Positions 19,340-31,724 of a stretch of 64,000 nucleotides of DNA are shown here, in pieces. This DNA is from Nageia nagi (taxonomy: Eukaryota; Pinophyta). Each line of letters opens with the position of its first letter. Position 1 is the first letter of the stretch. A model generated the notes under the pieces. It worked only from the letters and a program-made list of their open reading frames with translations, was not told the DNA's origin and ran no database searches. The position numbers and the translations under genes were made by a program. The stretch covers positions 90,520,001 through 90,584,000 of the forward strand of contig JBITNC010000001.1 in the NCBI GenBank assembly GCA_050084985.1, read 5' to 3'.

Positions 19340-19950
19340 ACCATTGATCTATATAATTATGATTCTAGTGCCTTAATTGATATTTTTTTGATAGTTCAAG
19401 ATTATATTAAGGCCTTTTATCACCTTATATATGGATGAAAGTATCATGCTCTCGGATCATCTAAGAAACATCCAGCTATATACATTGTTGCATGCATAAA
19501 AGGGAAAGGAGTTAAGAGAGTTATGATTGATGAGAGGTTAAATATAAATGTGGTATCTACAATAGCACTTAAAAATTTTGGTAACCCCTTATATTATTTG
19601 AGTTCCCCTACTCTAGCCATCAGGGTGTTTAATAATACCTTGTCTACTAATCTAGGAGTATTAGTGATTTGTATCAAGGTTGGAGTCAGATTAGTTCCTA
19701 TGCCCTACAATGTTGTTGAGGGGGAGATGTAGTAAAATATCCATTTGTATTGACCATGGATTATCGAGATTGATGTTGTTTCTTCTTCAATACATGGTTA
19801 TTTAAAGTATATGTATGATGGTAAGACCCATTATATTCTAGTGGAAATAAACCCTTTTAGTCATTGCAACCTTATTCAAGCTCTTGATCCACTTTATATG
19901 CTAAGTTTATTTCCTATCACCATCCTTGTGAACAATAACCCTAACCAAGA
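19340..19950 (+). pseudogene. Tat-1 protease region
   Basis: Pieces in consistent order: 'GVKRVMIDERLNINVVSTIAL' (about 19508-19570, the position of the aspartic protease active site), then 'TLAIRVFNNTLSTNLGVLVICIKVGVR.VPMPYNVVEGEM' (about 19610-19730), then 'GYLKYMYDGKTHYI' (about 19796-19840). In Tat elements this is the core followed by the 'LLGRPWIH' flap region, which here is altered. The catalytic triad reads D-E-R, so it is inactive. Confidence 0.75.
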
Positions 19951-21150
19951 ATATTTATGTTCACAAGCTCCCCCATCTTTGCATCCTCATCCCAATCCAT
20001 CTCTTAGGTTGCAACCTCGCATGTCCCTAATTTCATTGGATGTGCCTTATCCTACACATCCCAATGGTAAGTCTATTGGTAAGTATTCTTCATTGCAATC
20101 ATCAAGTTTTGTGCCTCATGCTAAGAAGCCTCAATCTAAATCTATCCAACCTTAATCCTATAATCAAGTTCCCCCACCTCGTGACTTGTATCAATCATTG
20201 GATGTGCCACTTCGACCTTCCCAAGAGGAAGAGTGTCATGCTTCCACTTTTGAGCATACCATTCAAGATAAGGATGATGACCATGATGATTCTAATCCTT
20301 ATTCTATTTTGGTGCAATATTCTAATCTCAATTTGGGGGAATATCATCTTGAGGCTGTTCATGTCATGTTGAGTTAGTCAAGGATTTTGACTGACCTTAA
20401 GACACATCCATTGCCATTGGATTTATTATTCCTTTAGGTTGATATATCAAATAGTATTTATTTATTTATGATGGTGTTTATTCACAATCCAATGTCCCTA
20501 TTGATCATACTTTGAAAGAGAGGTTTTGTACTAAGATTGATTACTTGTCATGTCCTGATTTTATTTGATGATATTTTCAATTTTGTAAATGGAAAGATTA
20601 TGGGTTGGGAAAGTTTGAGCAAGGTATGGTCCATGCCTTCTAAGCCACTTTTCAAGTAGGCCATGATAAGAGGGACCTTGGTTTCAAAGGTCCCAAATCC
20701 TAAATGATTGAATAAGAGTTTGGCAACCTTGACATTCATGATCAATCTTTTGATGTTGATGATATTGGTCTTTATTTTCATCCTTCTAGTCCTACCTCAT
20801 ATGATTGTTCTATTCCTTTTGAATTTTTTGATAATCCCTCATCTTCAGCTTTGGTCATTTCTATCAATATGATTTCTCTTTATGAGCTTTATCCTTTTAA
20901 TCATCCTCTTGATGGTAACTCTTTAATTATTATCCATCCTAAATATGCAAATTTCTCCATATCACCATCAAGCTTCTTATCACCATGTGAGTTTTTTTCC
21001 TTTCTCATTAGTATTTTTATTAAGAATCTTTCTCATATTTTATTTCTTCCATTCCTAATCCTACTAAATATGATTACTCATACATTCCCATACTTAAGCA
21101 ACTTGAAGTTGGATCCCACATGCATATGGGTGGCCTAATCAAGATTAACA
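19951..21150 (+). other. Tat-1 protease-RT connecting region
   Basis: Tat elements carry a long connecting region here. I see open stretches rich in Pro/Ser/His (about 19811-20372) and a possible acidic segment 'FEHTIQDKDDDHDDSNPYSI' (about 20245-20310), but no motif I can name. Confidence 0.5.
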
Positions 21151-21159
21151 TTAGTGATG

Positions 21160-22070
21160 ATCATGAAGATCATTTATGTTGGTGGCCTTTTTAATGAATC
21201 CAAGCATGAATTAGTAAATTACATATTCATTGAGTTCCATAAGATCTTCACTTTTGGTTACACTGATATGCAAGGTTTAGATCCTAACCTTATCATGCAT
21301 AACATTGTGACCTATCCTAATGCTAAATTGATCAAGCAAAAACCTAGGAAGTTTAATCTAGCCATATATCTTTTGATTGAGGATGAGCTTCAAAAGCTCT
21401 TGAAAGATCACTTCATCAAATCTATTGATTATCATAAGTGGGTATCCAATATGGTTCCTATCAATTGATCTAATGATCTTATCTATATTTGTTCAGATTT
21501 TCATGATCTTAACAAGGTATGTTCTAAGGATGACTTCCCATTACCTAACATTGATATCCTAGTCAACAATACAATGGGGTATGAGATGTTATCCCTTATG
21601 GATAATTTTTTAGGTTATAAACAAATCTAGGTGAATCTTGATGATCAGCATAAGAGAGCTTTCACTAGTCCTTGGGAAATGTACTATTATCATGTCATGC
21701 CCTTCAGTCTCAATAATATCAGAGCTACCTATGAAAGAGACATGACTTATATCTTTTATGATATAATGCATGACATTATGGAAGATTATGTTGATGATAT
21801 TTTGGTCAAATACAAGACATACAAGGAACATTGGAATGTCCTTCGCAAGGTCTTTAACCATCTTCTCGAGCATAACATTAGATTGAACCCTAAGAAGTGC
21901 ATTTTTGGTGTCATGTAAGGTAAGCTTCTAGGTTTCATCGTGTATAAGTGAGGTAGTGAAATTGACCCCAAAATGGTCAAGGCTATTATTGATATGCCTC
22001 ATTTGCATAATATTAGGACCTTGAGAAGTATTCAAGGCAAGATCCAAGCCATTCATTGCTTTATAGCTCA
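21160..22070 (+). pseudogene. Tat-1 reverse transcriptase
   Basis: Well preserved Ty3-type RT with few breaks: 'LDPNLIMHNIVTYP.AKLIKQKPRKF' (about 21276-21350), 'HKWVSNMVPIN', 'FHDLNKVCSKDDFPLPNIDILVNN', 'LSLMDNFLGYKQI', 'FTSPWEMYYYHVMPFSLNN', and the active site Y-V-D-D at about 21787-21798. It continues to 'PKKCIFGVM' and 'GKIQAIHCFIAQLSDKC' (about 22035-22092). Stops at about 21467 and 21630 break it. The Ty3-type RNase H expected next is missing. Confidence 0.9.
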
Positions 22071-22179
22071 ACTTTCAGATAAGTGTCATGCTTTTAACAT
22101 CCAAATGGCTTATGTTCTTGTCCATGTTTGACCTAAATTTTGTTAGTTAGAAATCCATCAAGGGTTAGCTCATATCAAA

Positions 22180-22690
22180 TTAGTTGGATAAGGCCCCTTT
22201 TATTGATAGCTCTCCTCTCAACATCAACCTTCTTGACAAAGATATCTTTAAGATTTATGAGGAAGAGGAATTCATTGATACACATAAAATATTTGATATG
22301 CCTATCTACTTTGTTGGATATAAGTGTGAGAAATGGGGTGGCATAGGAGTAGTCTTCTTCATGCATTAGGGTGTCTCCATCCCCTATTATTTCAAGTTGA
22401 CTTTCCCTTGTACTAATAACAATGCAAAATATGAAGCCTTGATCATAGGTCTTAAAACTGCCACAACCCTTAAGATCAAGAGACTCATGATTTATGGTGA
22501 ATCTCTCTTAGTCATAAACTAGGTCTTGGGAGTTTATCAATGCCATAGTGAACTCTTTAAATCCTATAGAGAGGAGGCTATCAAACTCCTTAATTTCTTT
22601 AGAGCCTATAATATTGAGTTAGTCCCTAGATCTTCTAATTGATTTATGGATACAATGGTTTCTTTGGGGCCACTTATTGCAACTAACCCA
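22180..22690 (+). pseudogene. Tat-1 second (archaeal-type) RNase H
   Basis: Starts 'DKAPFIDSSPLNINL' and reaches 'YFVGYKCEKWGGIGVVFFMH' (about 22308-22369), 'FPCTNNNAKYEALIIGLKTATTLKI', 'LMIYGESLLVIN' and 'YNIELVPRSSN' (to about 22640). Compared with family members the first catalytic D ('YFDGS') reads V-G. The E of 'KYEAL' and the position of 'GDS' (here G-E-S) are visible. This extra RNase H between RT and INT is typical of the Tat lineage. Confidence 0.8.
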
Positions 22691-22699
22691 CATTGAAAC

Positions 22700-24062
22700 A
22701 TTCAACACATGGATATTATGACTCTCAAAGATTCATCCCTCAAGTCACCATCATATTTCCCTCTCATCGAGGCTAGTGTTAATGAGATTTCGATTGAGTC
22801 TCAAGACTTATGGTACAAGTAGTTTCTTGAGTGCCTTAAGTGTAAGGCCTTGCCTCTTGCTATATCACCTAATGAGAAGCATGCTTTCAATCATAACACT
22901 ACTTGATTCACACTTTTAGGATATATTCTCCATAAGTGGTCTTTTGATGGAGTCCTTCATTATCTCGAGCTTTGTGATCAGCAAATTGCCATGTTAGATT
23001 ATCATGATGGCATTTATGTTGGACACTTTAAAGGAATAATTATCTCTAAATGTATCCTATGGATGGGTTATTATTTTCCTACCATGGAGTGTGATTGTAA
23101 TGAGTATGTTAAGAAATGTGTCAAGTGTCAATAGCATGCCCATATTCAACATGTGCCTTCTCAACCTCTTCAACCAATGCAAGCTATGTGGGCTTTCACC
23201 TAGTGGGGTTTTGATCTTGTCAGTTAGTTTATTCCTCCTTCATCTAGTGGTAATAAGTTCATTATCACTGCCACTAAATACCTTACCAAGTGGGTAGAGG
23301 TGATTTCGTTAGTCTCTACTATGGGTCCCAAGATTGTATCTTTCATAAAGACTCATATCATATGTTAATTCGATATTCTTGTATTGATAATTATTGATAA
23401 TGGTATTAAATTTAAGAATCAACATATGAGGAGAATGTGTAATCGATATCATATCAAGAAATATTTCTCCATGCCTTATTACCCCTAGGGTAATGGTCAA
23501 GATGAGACCTCTAACAAAATATTTGTCATGATTCTCAAGAAAATGGTTGATAACAATCATTGTAATTGGTATGAGTGTCTCCCATATGCTTTGTGGGAAT
23601 ATTGCACTAGCATTTAGATGCCCACAAGTACTACTCCTTTCTCTCTTATTTACGATGTCAATGCTATCATTCCTGTTGAGTTTGATATCCCTTCCTTACG
23701 CATGTTGCTCAAGGATCTTATCCCTGATGAGGAAACCCATCAAGCTCAGTTGGACCAACTTTACTTGATGAGAGACATATCAATGCGATTGAGCATCATA
23801 AGATTTATCAAGAGCATCTCAAGTGAGCATTCAACAACAAAGTTCACCCTTGTGAGTTCCAAGTTGGTGATATTATGCTTAAAGAGAACCAACAATAATC
23901 CCATCTTGAGCGTCCTCTTAGGGACAAGTTTTCCCCTAATTGGTTAGGCCCTTTCATTGTTAAATGCAAGATTGGTATTAGTGTATATAATATCATTGAT
24001 TTGGAAGGATGGGAAGATATTGCGCCTATTAATGTTTCCCATATCCACCCTTTTTATGCTTG
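22700..24062 (+). pseudogene. Tat-1 integrase
   Basis: Zinc-binding region 'DYHDGIYVGHFKG' ... 'YFPTMECDCNEYVKKCVKCQ' (about 22998-23132, H-H-C-C). The core follows: 'FIITATKYLTKWVEV' (about 23260-23304), 'IIIDNGIKFKN' (about 23390-23420, catalytic D present), and 'YYP.GNGQDETSNK' at the third acidic position. The C-terminal end is 'INVSHIHPFYA' with a stop at about 24060-24062, a natural Ty3 pol end. A few stops and frame changes interrupt it. Confidence 0.88.
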
Positions 24063-26769
24063 ATTTGGAATTGTTCTTTGTTATCTTTCATTTTATTTTC
24101 CTATTTATGCATTTCTCTTGTTAATCTTTCATTTTCTCATTTGTCTCGAATAGGGGATGGTGCCTTATGTGTAGGTATTCATCTTCCTTTAAAGTATCCT
24201 ATCACTTTATGTCTCTCATCTCTTTGTTGTTTGAATCACCTCATCAAGAGTCAATAATCGAGCCTATCCCTCTTTTCATGGTTTTGCATTCTTGCATATT
24301 ATGGGGTGGGACCATATTCACTAAAATCCTCAATCCCTAGTGTCTTATTTTCCCTTGTTTATGTCTATTATTGTGTTATCATTTGCATTGCTCATATTTA
24401 TTCGGTATCACTCTTGGTCCTCCTTTAGGGTTGATCATTGGACATTATCTCTTGAATCCCCAATAGAGCCAGTACAGTTATGTAAATGCATGGAAATCAA
24501 TCCCTTATGTACCTAGAATATTCCAACCATAATTTATTTTCTTGTATCATATCACTGACATTTTTGTATGTCCATTTATGTATCTTATGATCTTGTCCCA
24601 TCCATGGTTCTCAATGAGGACAAAATCACTTGGGTCATAATTGCTTTGGGTTGCCTTTCATCATTCCTTTAGGTTTGAACACAGGCTATGACTATCATGG
24701 TTTTTGAGGGAAATCCTTATGTTTTAGATGGCTTGAAATAAATTTTGACCTCCTTTAATGTTATTTCCCTTGTCTTTTTGTTTAGCATTTTGCTATTTTT
24801 GTCCCTTGCATTTTCATGCCTTCTTACTTTCTCTAATCATGTTCTAATGTTTTTTCACTTCATTTATGATTGGTATTCATGTATGTAACTTTCATTTTTT
24901 TAGTTTCATCTATTTTACTCATTTGCTGCTCATCCAAAGTTGTTTCGTCATTTCATGTGGCACCTTGGCAACGTGTGTGTATACATGATTTGTTGTCATC
25001 TATTTTTTAAACTTAGTCTTTAATGATATTTTTATATCATTTGGAGTATCCCTATTCAGTTTTGTTGCATTTCACAATCATCTATTATGGTTTCAAACTC
25101 CAAGGATGTAGGTCTTGAAATCCACCCCCAGTGCAAATTGGCTATTTGATTTGTCTTTTTTGATGCATCATTTGATCTCTATTTATAGATCTATATTTTT
25201 TTGGTTCTCGATTATTGTAAATGAAATCACCATGTCAATTTCCATATCCATAAATCATTGTTTGTTATCATTTTGAAACCTATTTTTGGGACTATTTAGA
25301 ATGACACCTTTTCAATGCTCACTAAAGGGAGTCACACTTTGATAAGTTGCCTTCAATTTGGACTTCGTAATAAGGTCAAATGAACTCTATTTTTTGAATC
25401 ATTTGATCTTGTATTTAGATTATTCAATCATCTATCGTATTATCAAGGCTATTTGTCAAGATGTCAATGTAGTAGTTTGTTATTATTATCAAATTTCAAA
25501 ACATTTCACTTTTTCAAGTGTCAATTTTACTTTATTTTAGTCTTGGTCCAATTCTATCACATCATGGTAGTGTTTTGATCATGTTTATTATTATGTTCAC
25601 TATAGTTGATGTAAATCGAGTATTTCAAGGGGTGTCTTTTTGACTTACTCTTACCTCATTTTACATGATATTTGATAAAAATCTGACAACATTTTAGCTT
25701 ATTTTTCTTGCTTTTGTGTTGATTATCATTGTAGTTTACTTCCATTTATCATATTTTTACATTTCAATCACTATTTGTTTATCTTCTTCATGTGTTTGTA
25801 TCTCTTTAACTATCTATGTTGTCATCTTTGGGTGTTTGTTATCATGTTTGTTTGTTATTTTTAATATTTTAAATTCATTTCTTGTATCATTATTTGTTGT
25901 TTTATAACTATTTATATTTTCTTTCCACACTATCTTGTATGTTCATTCCTTTTATGTGTTTAAGCATGTAGGTTCATTAACCATGTGGTGTGATTAACCA
26001 TACAAGTTCATTTTATTTTCATTTTTACATCCATTTTATGTTGTCTTTTCATGTCCATTGTTTCATAACTTAATGTTCATTTAGGGTTCACTTGTAGTTT
26101 GTATCATGCATTTATTGTTTCATACATATTATAACATATCATTAAACACATGCATAATGTCATAGTAAATGCATCCATCCATGTCAATCATATAGTACAA
26201 CATCTCATATCATAATAATGTCATAACATATATCTCAAAACATACACATACATCCATACATATATAAGTAACAATGCATACATACAAAAAAATCAAAATT
26301 TCATCACAATGCCATGTATCATATATCAAAAAAATATTTGTACATCATATAATATCTATAAATATCCTTGGATATACAAAATGCATCTGTAATCATTGGT
26401 ACCTAGCAAAATCCTAACCAAAACTATGGTCCTTGTGCCCTTTGTTGATCAAGCTTATCCAAAGGAATCAGTTGTCTCTCCTAATCCCTATCCCTCACAT
26501 GTTGTGGGTGGCCCTAATGGCTCACCTAGTGCATGGGGGATCCTAAACATCCCATTGGTTGATCCTCCCTTAGTCAATTAACTACTAGGTCACTGCATGC
26601 TCTTCCTTGTAGTCATCATCCTACTCCTACTTTGCATGCATGATTGGCTCCTACTGCTAGACACGAACTCAATCACAATGATCCTTATGGTTATCAACTT
26701 GCCATGAAATACCAATGCTTTAGTTGCCTCTCTTTACCAAGAGTCTAGTGTAATCTAATAGGTATGTGG
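24063..26769 (+). other. Tat-1 region 3' of pol, no gene seen
   Basis: About 2.7 kb of T-rich non-coding DNA (plus strand) between the pol stop and the antisense PMD frame. I found only short open frames and no named motif. Around 26150-26330 there are repeated CATA-type low-complexity stretches. Confidence 0.6.
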
Positions 26770-28480
26770 GGTGATCATATCCCCCTTTATCTATATCCCC
26801 TTCTCAACTATCATGTCTCATCCCTTCCCTATAGGTATAGTTGTGATCTCATCCTCCATCTACATACCCACCTCTATGCATGGTATCTATACTTTGGTTA
26901 TTATTGCTAACAGTGTTATCTATCATTGCCCCTTTGCTAGGGTTGTATCTAGCTATGCTTGTAGGCTATAAATATGCACCTATAGTGCATCTCCTTGTGC
27001 CACTATGATATCCCTTTGGGTTACTACAACATCTCTCTTAATTATTATGGTATCCTGATAATGTAGGGTAACATCATGCTCACCTATTGCTCAATCACAC
27101 TCAACTATGATCCTAGCCTCGTGAGCCTCCTACTCATTATTAAAGGTTCCCATTATCGCATTAAGGGCTACTTAGTTGAATGGCTCATCATATCCATCAT
27201 CGCCCATCCTTGGTAGTATAGGCCCTCCTGTTGCCTATCTAATTATGCCCTATGATATTAGGGTACCCTATCCTACTACCATTACACTTCCTCCCTACCC
27301 TATCATCCCTAGTGGAGGTGGTGCTTGTAGCATCCTGATCATTACCCACTCCCATTGGGTAGCCCATCATGCATTTTACTCTACTATGGTACTAACATCA
27401 TCTACGTCTGGTATGTCTATCATCATGTCAAGAACTATGTTTTTCTATGTGTAGTACCATCATGGCACATCCCCTTATGCCTTGACCCTCCTATAAAGCT
27501 ATTGCTCTGGTGGCACATCTTATTTGATCCTATGCTAATAGATCATCCTATTAAATATGTAGACCTCCACATCCCTAGGTCTCTTCCTACATGGGTCATG
27601 AGATTAATGTGCTCATGCTAGCTACTTATCATCCTTTTCCCATGTAGGGAGTCATTACCAAGCCTTGAAGATGACATCCTCAACCCATAGATTGGCCCAC
27701 ATATTGTAGTGTTATTTATACATCCCCTTATATGGTCACCTCTTGGGTGAATCATGATCTCTCACTTATTAATGGGCATATGGTAGCTCTCACCTAACCA
27801 TAGGTAGCTCTGGGTCCACCTATGCCACATTATGTACATCGAATGGTAGGCTATGGGGTCATACCACCTACATGTGCTCCCATGCCCAACTCTATATCAA
27901 CAAGGATCCTATGATCCTAACCTTGCCTCTCTTCTTGTTGGCAAACTATCTATAAGTCTACTACTTATCACCATGCCCATATGTAGACCATTACATCCTT
28001 AATAATGTCCTTGATGATATCAAATAGATTCCAAGGGGTCCTATGTACACTAGTATCTTGGAGCAAGAATAAGCTAATGACCAGCATGATGATCATCTCC
28101 TAGACCATCAACAACCTTGCATTGTATGCAATAGTGTAGTCCACTCCATTGTGTCCTATGATAATAGTATTCCACTCATCTCCAAACATCCTATGCATAG
28201 TTTGGCTTCTCAAAGAAGCCATCATTAGCATCCTACCCTTGATGGGTACTCTATAGATGCATTACACATGCTCAAGTGTGATCATCATCTCATTTGTGGG
28301 GAAGTGGAATGTGTTGCACTAGGCATCCCAACACTCCACTAGCATGTATATGTATGCTTAATCCATTATCATCATCCTTAGCCATGTAGGTCCTACCAAG
28401 CCCACCACCTTGAGCCATATCTAGTCTATGTTGTCCAATGCCCTATGCACATTTTTAAGGTTTTGCTTGAACTTGTACTA
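26770..28480 (-). pseudogene. Antisense plant mobile domain (PMD) frame inside Tat-1
   Basis: Read from 28480 leftwards, the minus strand gives a nearly continuous but stop-dotted protein like the PMD (aminotransferase-like plant mobile domain) family. Seen: an N-terminal 'LKVVGLVGPTWL' and 'YIYMLVECWDA' (about 28330-28420), the hallmark 'FHFPTNEMMITLEHVQCIYRV' region (about 28250-28310), then 'SLRSQTMHRMFGDEWNTI', and later 'WAWEHM' (about 27850-27870), which matches the domain's conserved W-x-W-E region, and 'VDPELPMV'. A C-terminal repeat-like tail with 'IIIKRDVVVTQRDIIVAQGDAL' (about 26975-27055) looks like a coiled coil. PMD occurs in host proteins MAIL1/MAIN and in plant transposons including Ty3/gypsy elements. 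Several stops and frame changes show decay. Confidence 0.75.
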
Positions 28481-29394
28481 GGTCTTCACTTGACACATGT
28501 TCGATTCAATCTTATGTTCGTCCTTTTATATTTCTATGTAAACTTCTATTTTTGCTATGTTAGTCCTCTTTATTTTAAGTCAATCCATTTTATTTTTATT
28601 TCTCTAGTGTTATTTATCAATCTTGTGAGTGTCATGATCCATGTGTATCTTTTCATGTATTTCTTACCTTATGATTTTCTTCTATTCCTAACTGATCAAT
28701 AGTAGGTTGGCTAGTTTAAATTAGCTGACATCCTATAGGTTAGCTAGTGAATCAATCAATCACCTAGCTAGTCGATCAACTAGTCTGGTCTAAGGTCAAT
28801 TGAGTGCTAACTAATGGGCTCCCAATCAACCCCTTAATTGGGACCAATATGTAGCCCATTGGATAGTAGAGTCGAGGTCAAGGATGAGAAACCCGCACCC
28901 TATGCAACCAAATTTTGCAAAATATCATTATCTTTGGACCTAAACTCAAATTTTGATTCGATAAAGTTGTTCTATGTCTTATTATGGTAATTTTGATCCT
29001 AAGTTTGTCAAGTTTCATCAGTCAATTTACTAGAATGATGATGTCCTAGCCTAAATTTTTCTCCTATATTTTTCTCATTTTATGTTAATTTTGATAGTTA
29101 AAAATTAAAACAAATTATTGTTCCTCTATTAATGTGCTTGTTCTCTATGTAACCATGTTTTCAAATTTTAAATTGGGTGAGTTTTATGACTTTACTAACT
29201 TGTATAGGTAGTCTCCTCCTCTGGTTGGACCGTGTGGTGCATCTTATCCTCTCCCTGCAACTATTTCCATCTATCCTAGTTTTCTTTAGTCAAACTTAGT
29301 GCACTTAGGAATAGGGTGGTCTCTCTTGATCAAAGCTCCATTCTCTTGAATGTAAATGTGTAAAATGATAAAAAAGATGTGACTCTTTTGTTTT

Positions 29395-29600
29395 TATTTG
29401 GTTGGCCTACTAGTCGATGCATCGGTTAGGTAGGTGACATGTTGGTTAGTCTAATTGGTCCTCTTGAGGCTTTTTAGTCTAACCAATTCTCTTAAGGCTA
29501 GTTAGTCTAATTTATTCTCTTGAGATCAATTAGTCCTACTGGTATTCTATAGGTTGGCTAGTTTTGACCAATCTGCAAAAGGCCAACTAGTCCTTTTCAT
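29395..29600 (+). repeat. Degenerate 28-29-bp tandem repeats in the Tat-1 3' region
   Basis: Four imperfect units with 'TTAGTCTAA' followed about 10 bases later by 'CTCTTGAGG' or a close variant (about 29445-29555), set in a wider GGTTGGCTAGT-rich area (from about 28700). This fits the repeat-prone 3' region of Tat elements. Confidence 0.65.
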
Positions 29601-30094
29601 TTCTTTTTGCTTTGTCCCTTCATCCTCCTTGCTCATAGATTGGCTATATGGTTGAGCCCCTCTCTTGGGTCCTTATCCCATATCCCCACTTAAGGGATAT
29701 ACCCTCCCTTCACCTCTTGTGTGATATGTTCATCCCTTTTTTTGGGTGACTTGGTGCGATTTATTCCCATTGGCTGTGCACCCTTCCTAAGTTGAGTTCT
29801 TATACTCAACAATCACTCCTTATCTTTAGTTTTCTTAGTTTTCTCATTGATATTAAAGAAACCAAGAAACCTTTTATTTTGCATCTTTTATCCCCTTCAC
29901 AATCCCTCTCACATGTATGTGCATGTCTCCCTACCAAGTGCCCCATGAGTGCGATCTTATTTTTGTAATTTTGAGCATGTTCATCTTGCATGGTTATTGA
30001 TATTGTCTCTCATTTAGGAATTTCATACTTACATGCTATGATCCAATTCCTAGTAGGTCTGCATGCCTACAATCTATCTCTTTGACTTTCATGC

Positions 30095-30640
30095 ATCAAA
30101 ATTGAACTTGAGTCATTTATCCAGGATGATCTTATATGACCTATAATGTGTCAAAACCAGCTCTCATCTTGGTCATCTTTCCATTTTCCATTTATCTATT
30201 GGGGCAAAGAAAAGATCATTGGCTTTTATGTGTCTTTATTGCTTGCTTTTATTTCTACCCTTCTATTGCTAGAGTAAAGTAGAGATTGCTTGCTTTTGTT
30301 GATCCTTTTTATCTTTCTTTCCCTTTACCCTTCATTTGCTAGGGCAAAATAGAATCATTGATCATTTACACTTTAGCTTCTAGGGTAAAGTAGAGGTATT
30401 TTTTATTTTATTTCTTATTTTTTAATTATTCCTTTTCAATTATATTTTACAATCCTTCTCTTCTACTTAGTCTTATATGGCCTATCATGCATTGAATATA
30501 GAATTGGGGTCATTCATTTAGGATGATCTTATATGGCCTATCATGTGTCAAAACCAATTCTCATCCTAATCATCTTTTCTTTTCACCCTTCAACTATTGG
30601 GGTAAAGAATAGATCATTTTGATTTTGTTGTTCATTCATT
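30095..30640 (+). repeat. Duplicated segment of about 120 bp and related short repeats
   Basis: 'GGATGATCTTATATG.CCTAT' followed by 'ATGTGTCAAAACCA' occurs at about 30123-30160 and again at about 30520-30556, with similar sequence on both sides. Between and after them the motif 'GGGCAAAG.A.AGATCATT' or 'GGGTAAAG' recurs about five times. Confidence 0.7.
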
Positions 30641-31299
30641 TTTATTTCCCATTATCACAGTACACACACTCCGCTTATTTTTGCATTACATTTTGCATCT
30701 CACAAACACTGACATAAAAGGAGCATCTATAGACACCTCAAAATCATTCATCCATATACCTTAGGTAATTCATGATGATTTGACCCATGTTGTAGTTCAT
30801 CATGATCCCATAATCCCTTCATCTTTATTTGACCCCACTCACATTATCAATTTTGGTATCTTGAGCTATTACCAGTTTATCCCTTTGGACCCTGATCGAC
30901 CCACCAATTAGGGAATCGATTGATTGGTTAGGTTAAAACTCTAATTGACCCACTAAATAAACCTATATAAAAGTAAATTCAAAATTATAATTCTCTATCC
31001 TTCCATTCACTCTTACAATGGAAAACCCATGACTTCCTATTGTCCATCTGCACTTGGAACTTTCCATTCAAACTTTTGGCCAAGATTCTCTCACTTGGAG
31101 CTATACCCATCACTTCCAAAGCAACAAAAAGTGGATTCTTATCTTCTTCTTGAAAAGGAACCTTGCGTAACATATTCTTGGATTTTTTTAATGGATCTAA
31201 TGATTATTTTGAGTTTTTTTAATGGATCTTGAGGAGACATCAAAAAGAGGTTAATCATATATATCCTTTTTGTGTTTTTATATTATTTTTGTTCATGGT

Positions 31300-31724
31300 T
31301 GCATACTAGTTGTTTTAAGTTAGTCCCTTGTGGATTTAGGCTAGTGTAATCTAATTTATTTTATACTTGTTAATCTAGTTTAATCCTAATCTAGTTTGCA
31401 TTATAGGCATTATTCTATTTTTTATTTCCTTATTGATTCAAGGTGGGGGGGCTTACAAGCTCATCTTAGCTATTTTTGCATGTTCCTAGGGTCTTAAGGA
31501 CCTAGGAATTAGAAGCTTCCCCTTTGGTTTATTTGATAGGTTATTTGAGGTTGTAGGTATTGCAAAAGGAAAAGGAAAATACTCTAAACCTTATCTCCCT
31601 CCATTTTTTTCATTTATCATTGATATAAACACATTTTCAAGCAATGTTTTAAACATTACAAAGTAGGTCCTTCCTAGAGGGCAGGGACCCCAAGTGTGGG
31701 GTCTCCCTTTTATGAGGGTTTACA
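31300..31724 (+). repeat. Tat-1 3' LTR
   Basis: About 425 bp, TG...CA, partner of 14396-14830. Differences from the 5' copy are many (roughly one in ten positions by eye), so Tat-1 is old. No clear polypurine tract touches it; a purine stretch lies some 60 bp upstream. Confidence 0.88.

Larger units (their letters stand above)
14396..31724 (+). mobile_element. Tat-1: long Tat/Ogre-type Ty3/gypsy element
   Basis: About 17.3 kb on the plus strand, bounded by related LTRs (14396-14830 and 31300-31724). Order: PBS-like site at 14834, gag (about 16637-19170), protease (about 19340-19950), RT (about 21160-22070), archaeal-type RNase H (about 22180-22690), integrase (about 22700-24062), then about 7.2 kb without sense coding but with an antisense PMD frame and repeats. 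The gag knuckle 'H..QGHAMNKCQTLRSNIQRLI', an RNase H containing 'CTNNNAKYEALI', and long repeat-bearing 3' regions are traits of the plant Tat lineage. Many stops show it is inactive. Its flanks do not match: gypsy-1 gag on the left, LINE-B on the right, no target duplication. Confidence 0.88.
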
